A stretch of DNA of 52,793 nucleotides from JASGDC01 sp047608145 (GCA_047608145.1 JASGDC010000026.1:1-52793), one strand, 5' to 3'; counted from the first letter of the stretch, positions 1 to 8,706 are shown. The notes: generated by a model from the sequence alone, not told the origin. A program made the numbers and translations.

Positions 1-81
1 ACAGCTCACAGCTCACAGCTCACAGCTCACAGCTCACAGCTCACAGCTCACAGCTCACAGCTCACAGCTCACAGCTCACAG
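1..81. repeat. Heptanucleotide tandem repeat (ACAGCTC)n
   Basis: Eleven full copies of the 7-bp unit ACAGCTC plus four further bases run from the left edge of the window, so the true copy number is larger or unknown. Seven is not a multiple of three, so gain or loss of one unit shifts the reading frame. No frame of the repeat contains a stop. It lies about 120 bp upstream of a restriction-modification gene and inside an open frame that overlaps the start of that gene. Confidence 0.97.
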
Positions 82-210
82 AATAATTATGTAACCCTAT
101 CTACTGCTGTCAAGCAACACGCTGACTCCAACCAAAATAATGGTGGGGTCTATTTTCATGGCCTGAAACAGGCCTCATTAGCAAGTACTGTTCTAGTGGG
201 TGGTTGCTAG
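1..210 (+). CDS. 3' end of an unidentified ORF made largely of the 7-bp repeat (partial)
   Basis: Frame 1 is open from the window edge to a TAG at 208-210. It reads as repeated TAHSSQL heptapeptides followed by about 42 non-repetitive residues that include NNYVTLSTAVKQHADSNQN and end in LVGGC. The stop overlaps the TTG at 204 of the restriction-modification gene, an arrangement that permits translational coupling. I do not recognise the non-repetitive tail. The start is outside the window, so it could be a leader peptide, the C-terminus of another restriction gene, or simply an open frame through repeat DNA. Every frame of the repeat is open, so coding is not proven. Confidence 0.4.
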   Translation, partial: TAHSSQLTAHSSQLTAHSSQLTAHSSQNNYVTLSTAVKQHADSNQNNGGVYFHGLKQASLASTVLVGGC

Positions 211-2843
211 TGGTTAAGGGGAAGAAGTCTGTTGAGCCAAAGATAGCTGAACGTGGAAATGGTTGGTTAAAGGCTTATGCTCTTGACTATGAATTAGAAC
301 AAGGAGATTTAGGCAATACTGAAATTGATAATGCTCTTAAAGAGTATAAGTCTAAATCTGGAGGTTCTGGCAGTAACCGTCCTGATGCGAAACTTTTCAT
401 AGAAGACTCTCAAGGTAATGCTTATCCTGTGATGATTGAGTATAAAGGGCATAAAGGGAAACTTGCTAAGTTTAACAAGGACGGAACGCTTGCTAATACT
501 AAGGCTGATGCTTCTTCTAACTATGCTAATATAATGGGGTACGCAGTTAATGGTGCTGTTCATTATGCTAACGCTATTTTACAATTAACAACTTTTGATA
601 AGGTAATAGCTATTGGTATGACAGGTTACGAAGACCATGCTGGTGTTCTTCAGTGCGAGATTGGTGTTTATTTTGTTTCTTCAAAAGATAATTACGGTGA
701 AGGTCAAAAAATAGGTGAGTACACTGATTTCTCTTTTCTAGCGAAAGAAAATCGTGAAGACTTTTTTAACAAGATTCAAGACCTTCAGCTTACCGATGTT
801 GAACGTGAGAATATCAAGCGTAAAAAAGAAGAAGAAATAGATATTTCGCTTAGCAAACTCAATAATGATATTTACAAAAATGAAACAGGATTATCAGAAC
901 AAGACCGTGTTTACCTTGTTTGCGCAGTAATTATTGCAACTCTTAAGACTGAGAATGTTACTCCACTGACTTCGGATAAACTTGAGTCCTCTTTAGAACC
1001 TGAAAATACTGATGGTCATATTATAATGAGGAAAGTAAAGAACTTTCTTAATACAAAGAATTTACCTAAAAGTAAGCTTAATCTTATCGTTAGGTCATTA
1101 GAAAACACTTTACTTACAGAACATTTAAACACTGTAGTTAATAAAGAAACTCCGCTAAAGAGAATTTTTAACAGAATAGTTGATGACCTTGGTATTTACT
1201 ACAATATTGGTTTAACAACTGATTTCACGGGGAAGCTTTTTAATGAGATGTATTCCTGGCTTGGTTTTAGTCAAGATAAGCTTAACGATGTTGTTCTTAC
1301 CCCTGCACCTGTTGCCACTTTGTTATGTAAACTAGCAAGGGTCAATAAGGATAGTTATGTGTGGGATTTTGCTACAGGTTCTGCAGGCTTACTTGTATCT
1401 GCTATGAATATTATGCTTGATGATGCTAAGGAGAATATTAACTCCCCAGAAGAATTAGCTGTTAAAGAAACACGTATTAAAGCGCAACAATTATTAGGGC
1501 TTGAAATTTTGCCTAGTATTTATATGCTTGCTGTTTTGAATATGATTCTTATGGGTGATGGCTCTTCTAATATCCTTAATGAAGATTCTATGCAGTTTAA
1601 TGGTAAATATGGTTTTACAAATGTAGAAGAAGAATTTCCTGCCGATGCCTTTATCCTAAATCCACCGTATTCTGCAGAGGGTAAAGGCATGGTATTTGTT
1701 GATAAAGCATTATCTATGATGAACAAAGGTTATGCTAGTGTTATTATTCAAAATTCTGCTGGTAGTGGGCAAGCAAAAGAACTTAACAAACGAATACTTA
1801 AGGATAATACGCTTTTAGCTAGTATTAAAATGCCGATAGACCTTTTCGTGGGTAAATCAAGTGTGCAAACATACATTTATGTTTTCAAAGTTGGCGAAAA
1901 ACACGATAAAGACAGTTTCGTGCATTTTATTGATTTTTCTAATGATGGTTATACTAGAGCTGCTCGTAAAAAATCTAAGTCATCAGTAAACCTAAGAGAT
2001 ACGGATAACGCTAAAGAACGGTATGAAGAAGTAGTTAAAATCATCAACCATGGTTCAGGGCATCGCAAACTTTTATCAGAACAGGAACATTTCGAAGGGC
2101 TAATAGATCCAAATGACGGTGCAGATTGGAATCAAAAATCAGAAGCAGATAATAAACCAACTGTAGATGATTTTAAGAAAACAGTAAGTGATTTCCTCGC
2201 ATGGGAAGTTAGTAACCTATTAAAAAATAGCGGTGATGATACTAAGGGAAAACAATTAGCTCCACTTCAACATAAATTCGATTCCGCGAAGTGGAGCAAA
2301 TACAAAATCAGTGATTTATTTGAAAAAGTTGATGTTAAGAAAGTTCCTTATAAAAAGGGAAATTTACCAGATGTTCCTAACGATATTTTTCAAATACCTG
2401 CTATTACTTCAAGTTCTAGTAATAATGGTATTGCAGGGTATGTGCCTAGTAGTGAAGCTACAGTTCTGGAAGGACTTATTACTATTGCGGCTAATGGTAA
2501 TGCGCCTATATTTTATCAGTCTGGGAAGTTCACAATTCTTCAGGATGCGTATGCTCTTAGATTAAAAAAAGAGTTGTATGCAGGAAACGAGAAACACTAT
2601 ATTTATTTAGCTTCTGCAATAGCTAAAGCTCTAGATAAATATAATTGGAACAATAAATCTGGTTGGAATAAGGTTAAAAACGACACTATCGTTCTCCCTG
2701 TTAAAAATGGTGAGATTGATTTTGAGTTTATGGAAGAACGTATTCGGGAACTTGAAGCGGAACGTATTCGGGAACTTGAAGCATATTTAATTGCTACTGG
2801 ATTAAATGATTATGTACTAACAGAAGACGAACAAGTGCGTTAG
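204..2843 (+). CDS. R-M-S type restriction enzyme: PD-(D/E)XK-like N-terminus, N6-adenine methylase, first target-recognition domain
   Basis: An 879-residue protein expected to methylate adenine and probably cleave DNA. Visible in order: a nuclease-like N-terminus with PD at residues 60-61 and EYK at 79-81; a long helical region; a gamma-class N6-adenine methylase with SAM motif DFATGSAG from residue 388 and catalytic NPPY at 486-489; and from about residue 690 a BcgI/HsdS-like target-recognition domain. A helical linker with ERIRELEA twice follows, and the ORF stops at TAG 2841-2843. The next frame carries on with a second recognition domain, so the protein looks truncated by a frameshift. 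The start is uncertain: TTG 204 or GTG 210, and the frame is open back to 141. The single-chain layout suggests type IIG/IIB rather than classical type I; the nuclease call rests on motif spacing only. Confidence 0.85.
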   Translation: MLVVKGKKSVEPKIAERGNGWLKAYALDYELEQGDLGNTEIDNALKEYKSKSGGSGSNRPDAKLFIEDSQGNAYPVMIEYKGHKGKLAKFNKDGTLANTKADASSNYANIMGYAVNGAVHYANAILQLTTFDKVIAIGMTGYEDHAGVLQCEIGVYFVSSKDNYGEGQKIGEYTDFSFLAKENREDFFNKIQDLQLTDVERENIKRKKEEEIDISLSKLNNDIYKNETGLSEQDRVYLVCAVIIATLKTENVTPLTSDKLESSLEPENTDGHIIMRKVKNFLNTKNLPKSKLNLIVRSLENTLLTEHLNTVVNKETPLKRIFNRIVDDLGIYYNIGLTTDFTGKLFNEMYSWLGFSQDKLNDVVLTPAPVATLLCKLARVNKDSYVWDFATGSAGLLVSAMNIMLDDAKENINSPEELAVKETRIKAQQLLGLEILPSIYMLAVLNMILMGDGSSNILNEDSMQFNGKYGFTNVEEEFPADAFILNPPYSAEGKGMVFVDKALSMMNKGYASVIIQNSAGSGQAKELNKRILKDNTLLASIKMPIDLFVGKSSVQTYIYVFKVGEKHDKDSFVHFIDFSNDGYTRAARKKSKSSVNLRDTDNAKERYEEVVKIINHGSGHRKLLSEQEHFEGLIDPNDGADWNQKSEADNKPTVDDFKKTVSDFLAWEVSNLLKNSGDDTKGKQLAPLQHKFDSAKWSKYKISDLFEKVDVKKVPYKKGNLPDVPNDIFQIPAITSSSSNNGIAGYVPSSEATVLEGLITIAANGNAPIFYQSGKFTILQDAYALRLKKELYAGNEKHYIYLASAIAKALDKYNWNNKSGWNKVKNDTIVLPVKNGEIDFEFMEERIRELEAERIRELEAYLIATGLNDYVLTEDEQVR
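2736..2783 (+). repeat. Two tandem 24-bp units encoding ERIRELEA in the inter-TRD helix
   Basis: Units 2736-2759 and 2760-2783 differ only at their last base (g/a). Each encodes ERIRELEA in frame, in the charged helical linker after the first recognition domain. In EcoR124I, in-frame repeat number in the equivalent spacer changes the gap between the two recognised half-sites. The same role is inferred here. Confidence 0.95.
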
Positions 2844-3379
2844 CTCATATACAAGGCAAGACAATAACATGGGCTAGTTTTAACTTAGAAAACCTATTCG
2901 GAAAATCTACCAGAGGTAAACGACTCAAAAAAGCAGACAGGGTTGAAGGAAATCTACCATTCGTTACTGCTGGTGAAACTGATGAAGGTATATCTGGATT
3001 TATAAGTAATGAAGTAACTGTTTTTGCTGAAAACACTTTTACTATTGATATGTTCGGTTCAGCAAAATACCGTAACTATAAATACGGCGCTGATGACCAT
3101 ATCGCAGTTGTACATACCGAAAACATTGATAAATATGCTTCTATTTTTGTAACTGCTTCTGCACATAAAGCAGCTCACAATGGGAAGTTCGATTATTCAC
3201 GAAATTTCTATGCTAAAGATGCTGACGAGCTTAATATATTACTACCAGCCAAAGATGGGAAACCAGATTATGATTTTATGCAAACCCTTTGTAGTGCGGT
3301 GCAAAAGCTAGTCATAAAAGATGTAGTAATCTATGCAGATACTAAAATAGCGACAACTAAACAAATAGTAAAACACTAA
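2843..3379 (+). pseudogene. Second target-recognition domain, separated from the R-M-S gene by a frameshift
   Basis: Frame 2 is open across the upstream stop and reads LAHIQGKTITWASFNLENLF, then GKSTRGKRLKKADRVEG, and runs to a TAA at 3377-3379. It has the typical HsdS/BcgI-type layout of an entry strand, a central FVTAGETDEGISG segment and the closing NILLPAKDGKPDYDFM motif that also ends the first domain (IVLPVKNGEIDFEFM). There is no good start codon near its beginning; the ATG at 3050 lies mid-domain. Removing two bases (or adding one) near 2833-2840 would join it in frame to the upstream protein. It is either a decayed C-terminus or an off-phase switchable domain. Confidence 0.8.
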
Positions 3380-3626
3380 AATACTATAGCCATAGTAAGC
3401 TACCAATTCAGAGTAAGTTAATCGTTTTCCAACGCTTAATCCGATTAATTCTGTAAAGTTTTCGAAACAATCGTTATCCTTAGCGTTCAAACGGTATTCT
3501 ACTCCATTCATATAGCTTTGCCTTGTGTTTCATAGTGAACGGTAGTGGTAGATGCCGTAATAAGCTCTTTTAAGTATCGCCCAGACACCCTCAAATACGA
3601 GTTCTTGAAATAGCAAACCAACAATT

Positions 3627-3660
3627 ATAGGCGACTACTTCATGCTGTGTAGTCGCCTAT
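3627..3660. terminator. Hairpin between the restriction locus and the DUF3800 remnant
   Basis: A perfect 12-bp stem (3627-3638 with 3649-3660; arm ATAGGCGACTAC) with a 10-nt loop. It is followed on the plus strand by a T-biased stretch. It may end transcription from the left. The 3380-3626 stretch before it holds no gene I can support. Confidence 0.55.
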
Positions 3661-3844
3661 TCTTATCTTCAAATCAGTTTAGGAAGTTAAGCATATAGTT
3701 CCCAAATAAAACTATACAATTTGCCATTGTAAATGTTTCTGTTATTCTTTTGATTATTAGCGCCCCGTATTATCGAAATGTCTCCAGATGGTGTGCGTGA
3801 CTAGAAATATCTAGCCTAGGAATATGAATCCCTTTTGTATCATT

Positions 3845-4439
3845 TTATAAAACCCAAATATTCTGAATTCTATTTTTAATAACTCCATAAAATTTTCTTA
3901 TACTACCTGCAACCGTATCTGCTAGTTGAATCAGTTGATAATTTTTGAGTCTAAAAGTCTAATTTCCTTAATAACCTTAGTTTTTCCTGTGTTAAGAGTC
4001 TTTCGAAAATATCTTTTTGTAGACTGTATATATTGCCGATCTCCACTGCCATCTAAAAATATGTTTGCCTCAGCTATATATTTATTAGATTTTTCTAAAA
4101 CCTGCCTAGTAGCATAATTGTAGAAATTAGCTCTACTACTTTTTAAATCAGAATAGAATATCTGCCCTTTATCTATCGCTATTGCCATAATCTTAAAGTC
4201 ATACTTAGCAACAGTCTTCAAAAATAAAACGCGCCTACTATCCTGAGTTTTCGTAAATTTAAACTCTTCATCTAAGCGCATTCGAAATTTATATTTTAAA
4301 TCTCTAATAACTTTTGCTGTGTCTTCAGCAGATTTTGCTGTTTCAATATTACACAAGCAATAACCAAATACTTGCTAGATCCTTTATTAAAGGCAAAGCC
4401 TGCATCACCTGAATCATCAATAAAACGTAAAAATTTCCT
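3845..4439 (-). pseudogene. DUF3800 family protein, decayed (two frameshifts, lost start)
   Basis: DUF3800 proteins are small conserved proteins of unclear function, often in mobile or defence regions. The remnant is seen in three frames. The N-terminus (about 4437-4350) reads KFLRFIDDSGDAGF and then SSKYLVIACVI. The middle, 141 codons at 3931-4356, contains DEEFKFTK and SSRANFYNY. The C-terminus (about 3944-3845) reads QLIQLADTVAGSIRKFYG and ends IQNIWVL. The first shift is near 4347 and the second lies in a short A-run (T-run 3942-3946 on the plus strand). The codon before KFLRF is AGG, one base from ATG. A Ser/Asp segment at each end matches the family layout. The gene is almost certainly non-functional. 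Confidence 0.8.
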
Positions 4440-4652
4440 TTCTACTAAAGATTGAAAGGAAATTACCTGATTTAACTTATAAAAATAGAGCTCATATTTA
4501 TGGACTCTAATAAAAGTTCTTCAGTCTTCCTTTGCCAATAAGACAAGACTATGAAAACGGTTTATTTTTGTAATCATCCCAAAGAATGATTTTTACTTAT
4601 AGCTGACTAAATAAACCTATAGGATTAGCTAGAAACTACAATAATCTAGCGG
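4440..4652. other. Intergenic region downstream of hspR
   Basis: About 210 bp of AT-rich DNA with no credible ORF. Next to the hspR stop there is a weak hairpin, GCTAGA (4628-4633) with TCTAGC (4645-4650), without a clear T-run. It might help terminate the chaperone operon, but this is not convincing. Confidence 0.4.
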
Positions 4653-5090
4653 TTATTTAAACCTACGATACTGTGGCTGCCAAAGTACTAGAGAACTAGA
4701 GCGCTGTTGCACTGGACGTTTTCCTGGCGCAAGCCTTACTACTTCTCCATGTGCACTTGTTGCAAAAACTCTAGCATTAGCTTCTGTTTTATCACGTAAA
4801 TCCTGAACTTCTTTAGAAAGTTCACGAATTTCATACTGTAGGTTATTTACTTGATTTTCTAAAGCAAAAATCCGTTTAATACCAATCAAACTAACGCCTT
4901 CTTGAGACAAACGTTGAATCTCACGGAGTTGCTGGATATTCCTAGCAGAGTATCGACGAGCTCGACCTGGTGCTCTCGTCGGAGACACCAGCCCTAGCCT
5001 GTCATATTGACGTAAAGTCTGTGGGTGCATACCCGAAAGTTCAGCAGCAACCGAAATCACGAAGACTGGTGCATTTTCATCTAAACTCAT
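4653..5090 (-). CDS. hspR: MerR-family heat-shock repressor HspR
   Basis: A 145-residue repressor of the chaperone operon that binds HAIR inverted repeats and uses DnaK as co-repressor in other actinobacteria. The N-terminal winged helix-turn-helix is recognisable (VISVAAELSGMHPQTLRQYD, then a GLVSP turn and the RRYS segment). A coiled coil follows (LENQVNNLQYEIRELSKEV) for dimerisation, then a short basic tail. Its start overlaps the dnaJ stop by 3 bp, so it is translationally coupled as last gene of dnaK-grpE-dnaJ-hspR. Two candidate HAIR sites flank the dnaK promoter, consistent with autoregulation. Confidence 0.95.
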   Translation of the reverse strand: MSLDENAPVFVISVAAELSGMHPQTLRQYDRLGLVSPTRAPGRARRYSARNIQQLREIQRLSQEGVSLIGIKRIFALENQVNNLQYEIRELSKEVQDLRDKTEANARVFATSAHGEVVRLAPGKRPVQQRSSSLVLWQPQYRRFK

Positions 5091-6061
5091 AGTTTTGCCT
5101 TACGTTTTAATTCTGCACGAGGATCTGTATCATCAGCAGCTTTTGCATAAGCTTCTACTGCGGCACGCATTTCTTTGGTCATTTTTTCTGGAACTTGGAC
5201 TTCTAAAGTAACTAACATGTCGCCAGTTTCCTTTTTAGTCTTAACACCTTTGTTTTTAAGGCGTAACGTCTTTCCAGAACCAGTACCTGCAGGAATTTTA
5301 ACAGTAATATTTTCCCCATTAAGTGTAGGAACTTCAATCTTGGTTCCTAATGCAGCCTCAGCAAAAGTTACTGGAACTGTGACACGAATGTTATTACCAT
5401 CTCGACTAAATACTTCATGTGGCTTGACCTTTACAGTAACAATTAAATCACCTTTACCACCAGCACCATCGTTGCCTTTACCACGAACTTTAATTTTTTG
5501 TCCGTCTTTAACTCCAGCAGGAATTCTAACATTAGTAACTCTTCCATCAGAGTTACGTAAAGCTATTTGTGTACCTCTAATAGAACCGGCAAATGATATT
5601 CTAGTGGTCGCACGAATATCTGCACCTTTAAGCGGTGGTTGCGTACGGAATCCACTAGTGTTGCCAAAACCGCCAGTATTACCAAACAAGTTATCAAAGT
5701 TTGGTAAGTCACTGTTAGACCAAGTAGTTCGCGTATTTGTCTTAGGCTGTCCAGTGTTGAATAAGCCACCAAATAAGTCATCAAAACTACCGGCGCCGCC
5801 ACCTGGTGCAAAGCGTGGACCACCCGATCCCATTGCACGAATAGCGTCGTATTCTTCACGTTGGTTTTTATCAGATAAAACTGTATATGCTTCAGTGATG
5901 TCTTTGTATTTCTTTTCAGCATTCTTATCATCTTGATTTAAATCAGGATGATATTTACGAGATAGCTTGCGATAAGCTTTCTTAATCTCGTTGCTCTCGG
6001 CATCTTTGGATAAACCTAGAACTTTATAAAAGTCCTTATCCATCCAATCTTGACCTGCCAT
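5087..6061 (-). CDS. dnaJ: DnaJ-type co-chaperone without zinc finger
   Basis: A 324-residue Hsp40 that stimulates the DnaK ATPase and delivers clients. The J domain at about residues 8-73 contains the essential HPD triad (RKYHPDLNQ). A Gly/Phe-rich stretch follows (GGGAGSFDDLFGG, then GNTGGFGNTSGF). The rest is a C-terminal client-binding region including RISFAGSIRGTQ and the GDLIVTVKV and GDMLVTLEV strands. No CxxCxGxG zinc-finger repeats are present, so it is a class II (CbpA-like) DnaJ; the operon-linked DnaJ of several Actinomycetales and bifidobacteria is built the same way. It sits 13 bp after grpE and overlaps hspR. Confidence 0.93.
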   Translation of the reverse strand: MAGQDWMDKDFYKVLGLSKDAESNEIKKAYRKLSRKYHPDLNQDDKNAEKKYKDITEAYTVLSDKNQREEYDAIRAMGSGGPRFAPGGGAGSFDDLFGGLFNTGQPKTNTRTTWSNSDLPNFDNLFGNTGGFGNTSGFRTQPPLKGADIRATTRISFAGSIRGTQIALRNSDGRVTNVRIPAGVKDGQKIKVRGKGNDGAGGKGDLIVTVKVKPHEVFSRDGNNIRVTVPVTFAEAALGTKIEVPTLNGENITVKIPAGTGSGKTLRLKNKGVKTKKETGDMLVTLEVQVPEKMTKEMRAAVEAYAKAADDTDPRAELKRKAKL

Positions 6062-6074
6062 ATATTCTCCCTAA

Positions 6075-6746
6075 TTACTGTTCAGGAACAGAGACAATCA
6101 CCTGTGCTGCACGAATTACCTTGTCATTAATTTTATAACCTGCGCGCAATACTTGAGCTACTGTTTCGACTTCTACTTCACTACTTGGTTGCTGAATTAG
6201 CGTTTCATGAATCAAAGGATCAAAAGCTACTCCTACGTCATCATAACGGTCAAGACCAAACTTAGCTAAAGTAGTTTCTAACTTTTGTGCAATTGAAGCA
6301 AATGGACCATCTTCGAGATCACCATGTGCCCGCGCTGCATCAATATCATCAAAAACTGGAAGCATACCTTCTAATACTCGTTGAGTCGCCATTTCACCTG
6401 CAACTGCACGGTCACGTTCTACACGCTTGCGATAGTTTACATACTCAGCTTGTAAACGCTGTAAGTCTTCAAGGTAGTTATCGCCTTCAGCTTCTGTTTC
6501 TTCATGACTTTTCTCGTCCTCAATATCTGCATCGTTAACGATGTTTTCTGCTTCAGTTACGATATCGTCATCAGAAGTTGAGCTTGAGTCTGAACTTTCT
6601 TCGTCTTCATCGATAAGCTCGGCTTCTTCAACAGGTTCAGTGTTTTCTTCGCTCTGTTCCGTTTCGTTTAATTCTTCTTCTTTATGAGAGTGTAGCTGGT
6701 CATTTTCATGACCAGCTCCCTCATCGAATGACTTCTTATCAGACAT
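6075..6746 (-). CDS. grpE: GrpE nucleotide-exchange factor
   Basis: A 223-residue exchange factor releasing ADP from DnaK. The first roughly 90 residues are highly acidic and disordered (rich in E, D, S). The dimerisation coiled coil begins at YLEDLQRLQAEYVNYRKR, and the C-terminal beta domain contains FDPLIHETLIQQPS and the closing GYKINDKVIRAAQVIVS motif of the family. It starts 2 bp after the dnaK stop, so the two are co-translated. The acidic N-terminus is longer than in E. coli GrpE but usual in actinobacteria. Confidence 0.96.
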   Translation of the reverse strand: MSDKKSFDEGAGHENDQLHSHKEEELNETEQSEENTEPVEEAELIDEDEESSDSSSTSDDDIVTEAENIVNDADIEDEKSHEETEAEGDNYLEDLQRLQAEYVNYRKRVERDRAVAGEMATQRVLEGMLPVFDDIDAARAHGDLEDGPFASIAQKLETTLAKFGLDRYDDVGVAFDPLIHETLIQQPSSEVEVETVAQVLRAGYKINDKVIRAAQVIVSVPEQ

Positions 6747-6748
6747 GA

Positions 6749-8626
6749 TTACTTGTCGTCATCTTTCTCGTCTTCGTCTACTACTTCTGCATCGATGATG
6801 TCTTCATCTGAGTCTGAGCTACTTGAATCAGTTGCATCTTCAGTTGAAGCACCTGCATCAGCAGCACCTTCTTGTTCTTGTTGCTTGTAGATAGCTTCAC
6901 CAATCTTAACCTGAGACTGTGAAAGCTTATCAAATGCACTCTTTACTGCATCTGCATCATCACCTTCAAGAGCCTTCTTAAGGTCATCAACATCGCCCTT
7001 CACATCAGACTTAACATCTTCTGGAAGTTTGTCATCGTTATCTTTAAGTAGCTTATCTACTGAGTAAGCTAGAGTTTCAGCATTGTTACGAGTATCAACC
7101 TCTTCACGACGCTTCTTATCAGCTTCATGCTGCTCTTCTGCTTCACGAACCATCCGATCAATATCTTCCTTAGGAAGTGAAGAACCACCTGAGATAGTCA
7201 TAGACTGCTCTTTACCAGTTCCTTTATCCTTAGCAGATACGTGCACGATACCATTAGCATCGATGTCGAAAGTAACTTCAACCTGTGGCACCCCACGAGG
7301 TGCAGGGGCAATACCAGTTAACTCGAAAGTACCAAGAGGTTTGTTATCACGAGTGAATTCACGCTCACCTTGGAATACCTGAATTGATACTGAAGGCTGG
7401 TTATCTTCTGCTGTAGTGAAAGTTTCGCTACGCTTTGTAGGGATTGCAGTGTTACGTTCGATTAGCTTAGTCATTACGCCACCCTTAGTCTCAATACCAA
7501 GAGAAAGTGGAGTAACGTCAATCAAAAGTACATCTTTACGATCACCCTTAAGTACCCCAGCTTGTACTGCTGCACCAATTGCAACTACTTCATCTGGGTT
7601 TACACCCTTATTAGGCTCTTTACCAGCAAGATCTTTAACAAGGTCTGATACAGCTGGCATACGAGTAGAACCACCTACAAGCACCACGTGATCAATCTCA
7701 GAAACATCAATTCCTGCTTCTTTGATTACATCGTTAAATGGCTTCTTAGTGCGCTCTAATAGATCTTCGGTAAGCTCCAAGAACTTTGCACGTGAGAGTG
7801 TTTCATCCAAGTGAATTGGACCCTCAGGAGATACTGATAAATACTGCAATGAAATATGAGTAGAAGTAGCTGTAGAAAGCTCTTTCTTTGCATTTTCTGC
7901 TGCTTCACGTAGACGCTGAAGCGCAATTTTATCCTTAGATAAATCAGAACCAGTCTTGCTCTTAACCTGGGCAAGTAACCATTCAAGAATTGCGTTATCC
8001 CAGTCGTCACCGCCAAGACGGTTATCACCAGAAGTTGCACGCACCTGAATTGTAGAGAAATCGTCTTCATCTTTACCAACTTCAAGCAATGATACGTCAA
8101 AAGTACCACCACCAAGGTCGAATACTAAGATAAGCTCGTCTTCTTTACCTTTATCAAGACCGTATGCCAATGCTGCTGCTGTTGGCTCGTTTACAATACG
8201 AAGCACCTTAAGACCAGCAATTTCACCAGCTTCTTTTGTCGCCTGGCGCTCTGCGTCATTGAAGTATGCAGGTACAGTAATTACTGCATCAGTAACATCT
8301 TCACCTAAGTAGCTTTCTGCATCTGTCTTAAGCTTACGCAAAATACGTGCTGAAATTTCTTGAGGAGTATATTTCTTTCCATCAATTTCAGTATTCCAGT
8401 CAGTACCCATGTGACGCTTAACTGAAGAGAATGTGCGATCAACGTTATTAACAGCCTGACGCTTCGCAACTTCACCTACAAGTACGTCACCGTCTTTACC
8501 GAAAGCAACTACCGAAGGAGTAGTACGGCCTCCTTCAGCATTAGCGATTACTGTAGGCTCGCCACCTTCCAGTACTGATACCACTGAGTTAGTAGTACCT
8601 AAGTCAATTCCTACTGCTTTTGACAT
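6749..8626 (-). CDS. dnaK: Hsp70 chaperone DnaK
   Basis: A 625-residue ATP-driven folding chaperone. The ATPase domain shows the phosphate-1 loop GIDLGTTNS at the N-terminus, FDLGGGTFD and the VGGSTRMP motif. The substrate-binding domain follows (DVTPLSLGIET), with a helical lid and an Asp/Ser-rich tail. The frame is open back to 8680, but I choose ATG 8626 because the protein then begins MSKAVGIDLGTT, as the family does, and AAAGGA lies just upstream. First gene of the heat-shock operon, with a strong promoter and two HAIR-like operators upstream. Confidence 0.98.
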   Translation of the reverse strand: MSKAVGIDLGTTNSVVSVLEGGEPTVIANAEGGRTTPSVVAFGKDGDVLVGEVAKRQAVNNVDRTFSSVKRHMGTDWNTEIDGKKYTPQEISARILRKLKTDAESYLGEDVTDAVITVPAYFNDAERQATKEAGEIAGLKVLRIVNEPTAAALAYGLDKGKEDELILVFDLGGGTFDVSLLEVGKDEDDFSTIQVRATSGDNRLGGDDWDNAILEWLLAQVKSKTGSDLSKDKIALQRLREAAENAKKELSTATSTHISLQYLSVSPEGPIHLDETLSRAKFLELTEDLLERTKKPFNDVIKEAGIDVSEIDHVVLVGGSTRMPAVSDLVKDLAGKEPNKGVNPDEVVAIGAAVQAGVLKGDRKDVLLIDVTPLSLGIETKGGVMTKLIERNTAIPTKRSETFTTAEDNQPSVSIQVFQGEREFTRDNKPLGTFELTGIAPAPRGVPQVEVTFDIDANGIVHVSAKDKGTGKEQSMTISGGSSLPKEDIDRMVREAEEQHEADKKRREEVDTRNNAETLAYSVDKLLKDNDDKLPEDVKSDVKGDVDDLKKALEGDDADAVKSAFDKLSQSQVKIGEAIYKQQEQEGAADAGASTEDATDSSSSDSDEDIIDAEVVDEDEKDDDK

Positions 8627-8668
8627 AGTTTTTTCCTTTCTTACGTTTATAAAGTCTGGACCTATAAA

Positions 8669-8689
8669 GTTGAGCGACAAACACTCAAC
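8669..8689. promoter_or_regulatory. HAIR-like HspR operator 1 (promoter-proximal)
   Basis: GTTGAG (8669-8674) and CTCAAC (8684-8689) separated by 9 nt, matching the arm sequence and spacing of the HAIR consensus (CTTGAGT-N7-ACTCAAG) closely. It lies between the dnaK -10 and the start codon, where a bound repressor would block elongation or open-complex formation. Confidence 0.85.
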
Positions 8690-8706
8690 TCAAGTTCATT
8701 ACTACC

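Noticed and set aside
1..81. CRISPR array
   Set aside because: The units are 7 bp and strictly contiguous with no spacers; this is a simple tandem repeat.
3380..3511. Minus-strand frame MNGVEYRLNAKDNDCFENFT followed by VGKRLTYSEL, which resembles the entry of an HsdS recognition domain
   Set aside because: The match is about 40 residues, the rest of the ORF is antisense to the second TRD, and nothing upstream supports a gene. Possibly a tiny inverted remnant, but not enough to annotate.
3540..4650. tRNA or small RNA gene in the long AT-rich region
   Set aside because: No T-loop motif or cloverleaf arms were found; the region is explained by the DUF3800 remnant and one hairpin.
5175..5936. 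253-codon plus-strand ORF opposite dnaJ
   Set aside because: Antisense shadow of a well-conserved gene; Pro/Ser/Leu-rich composition and no start signals.
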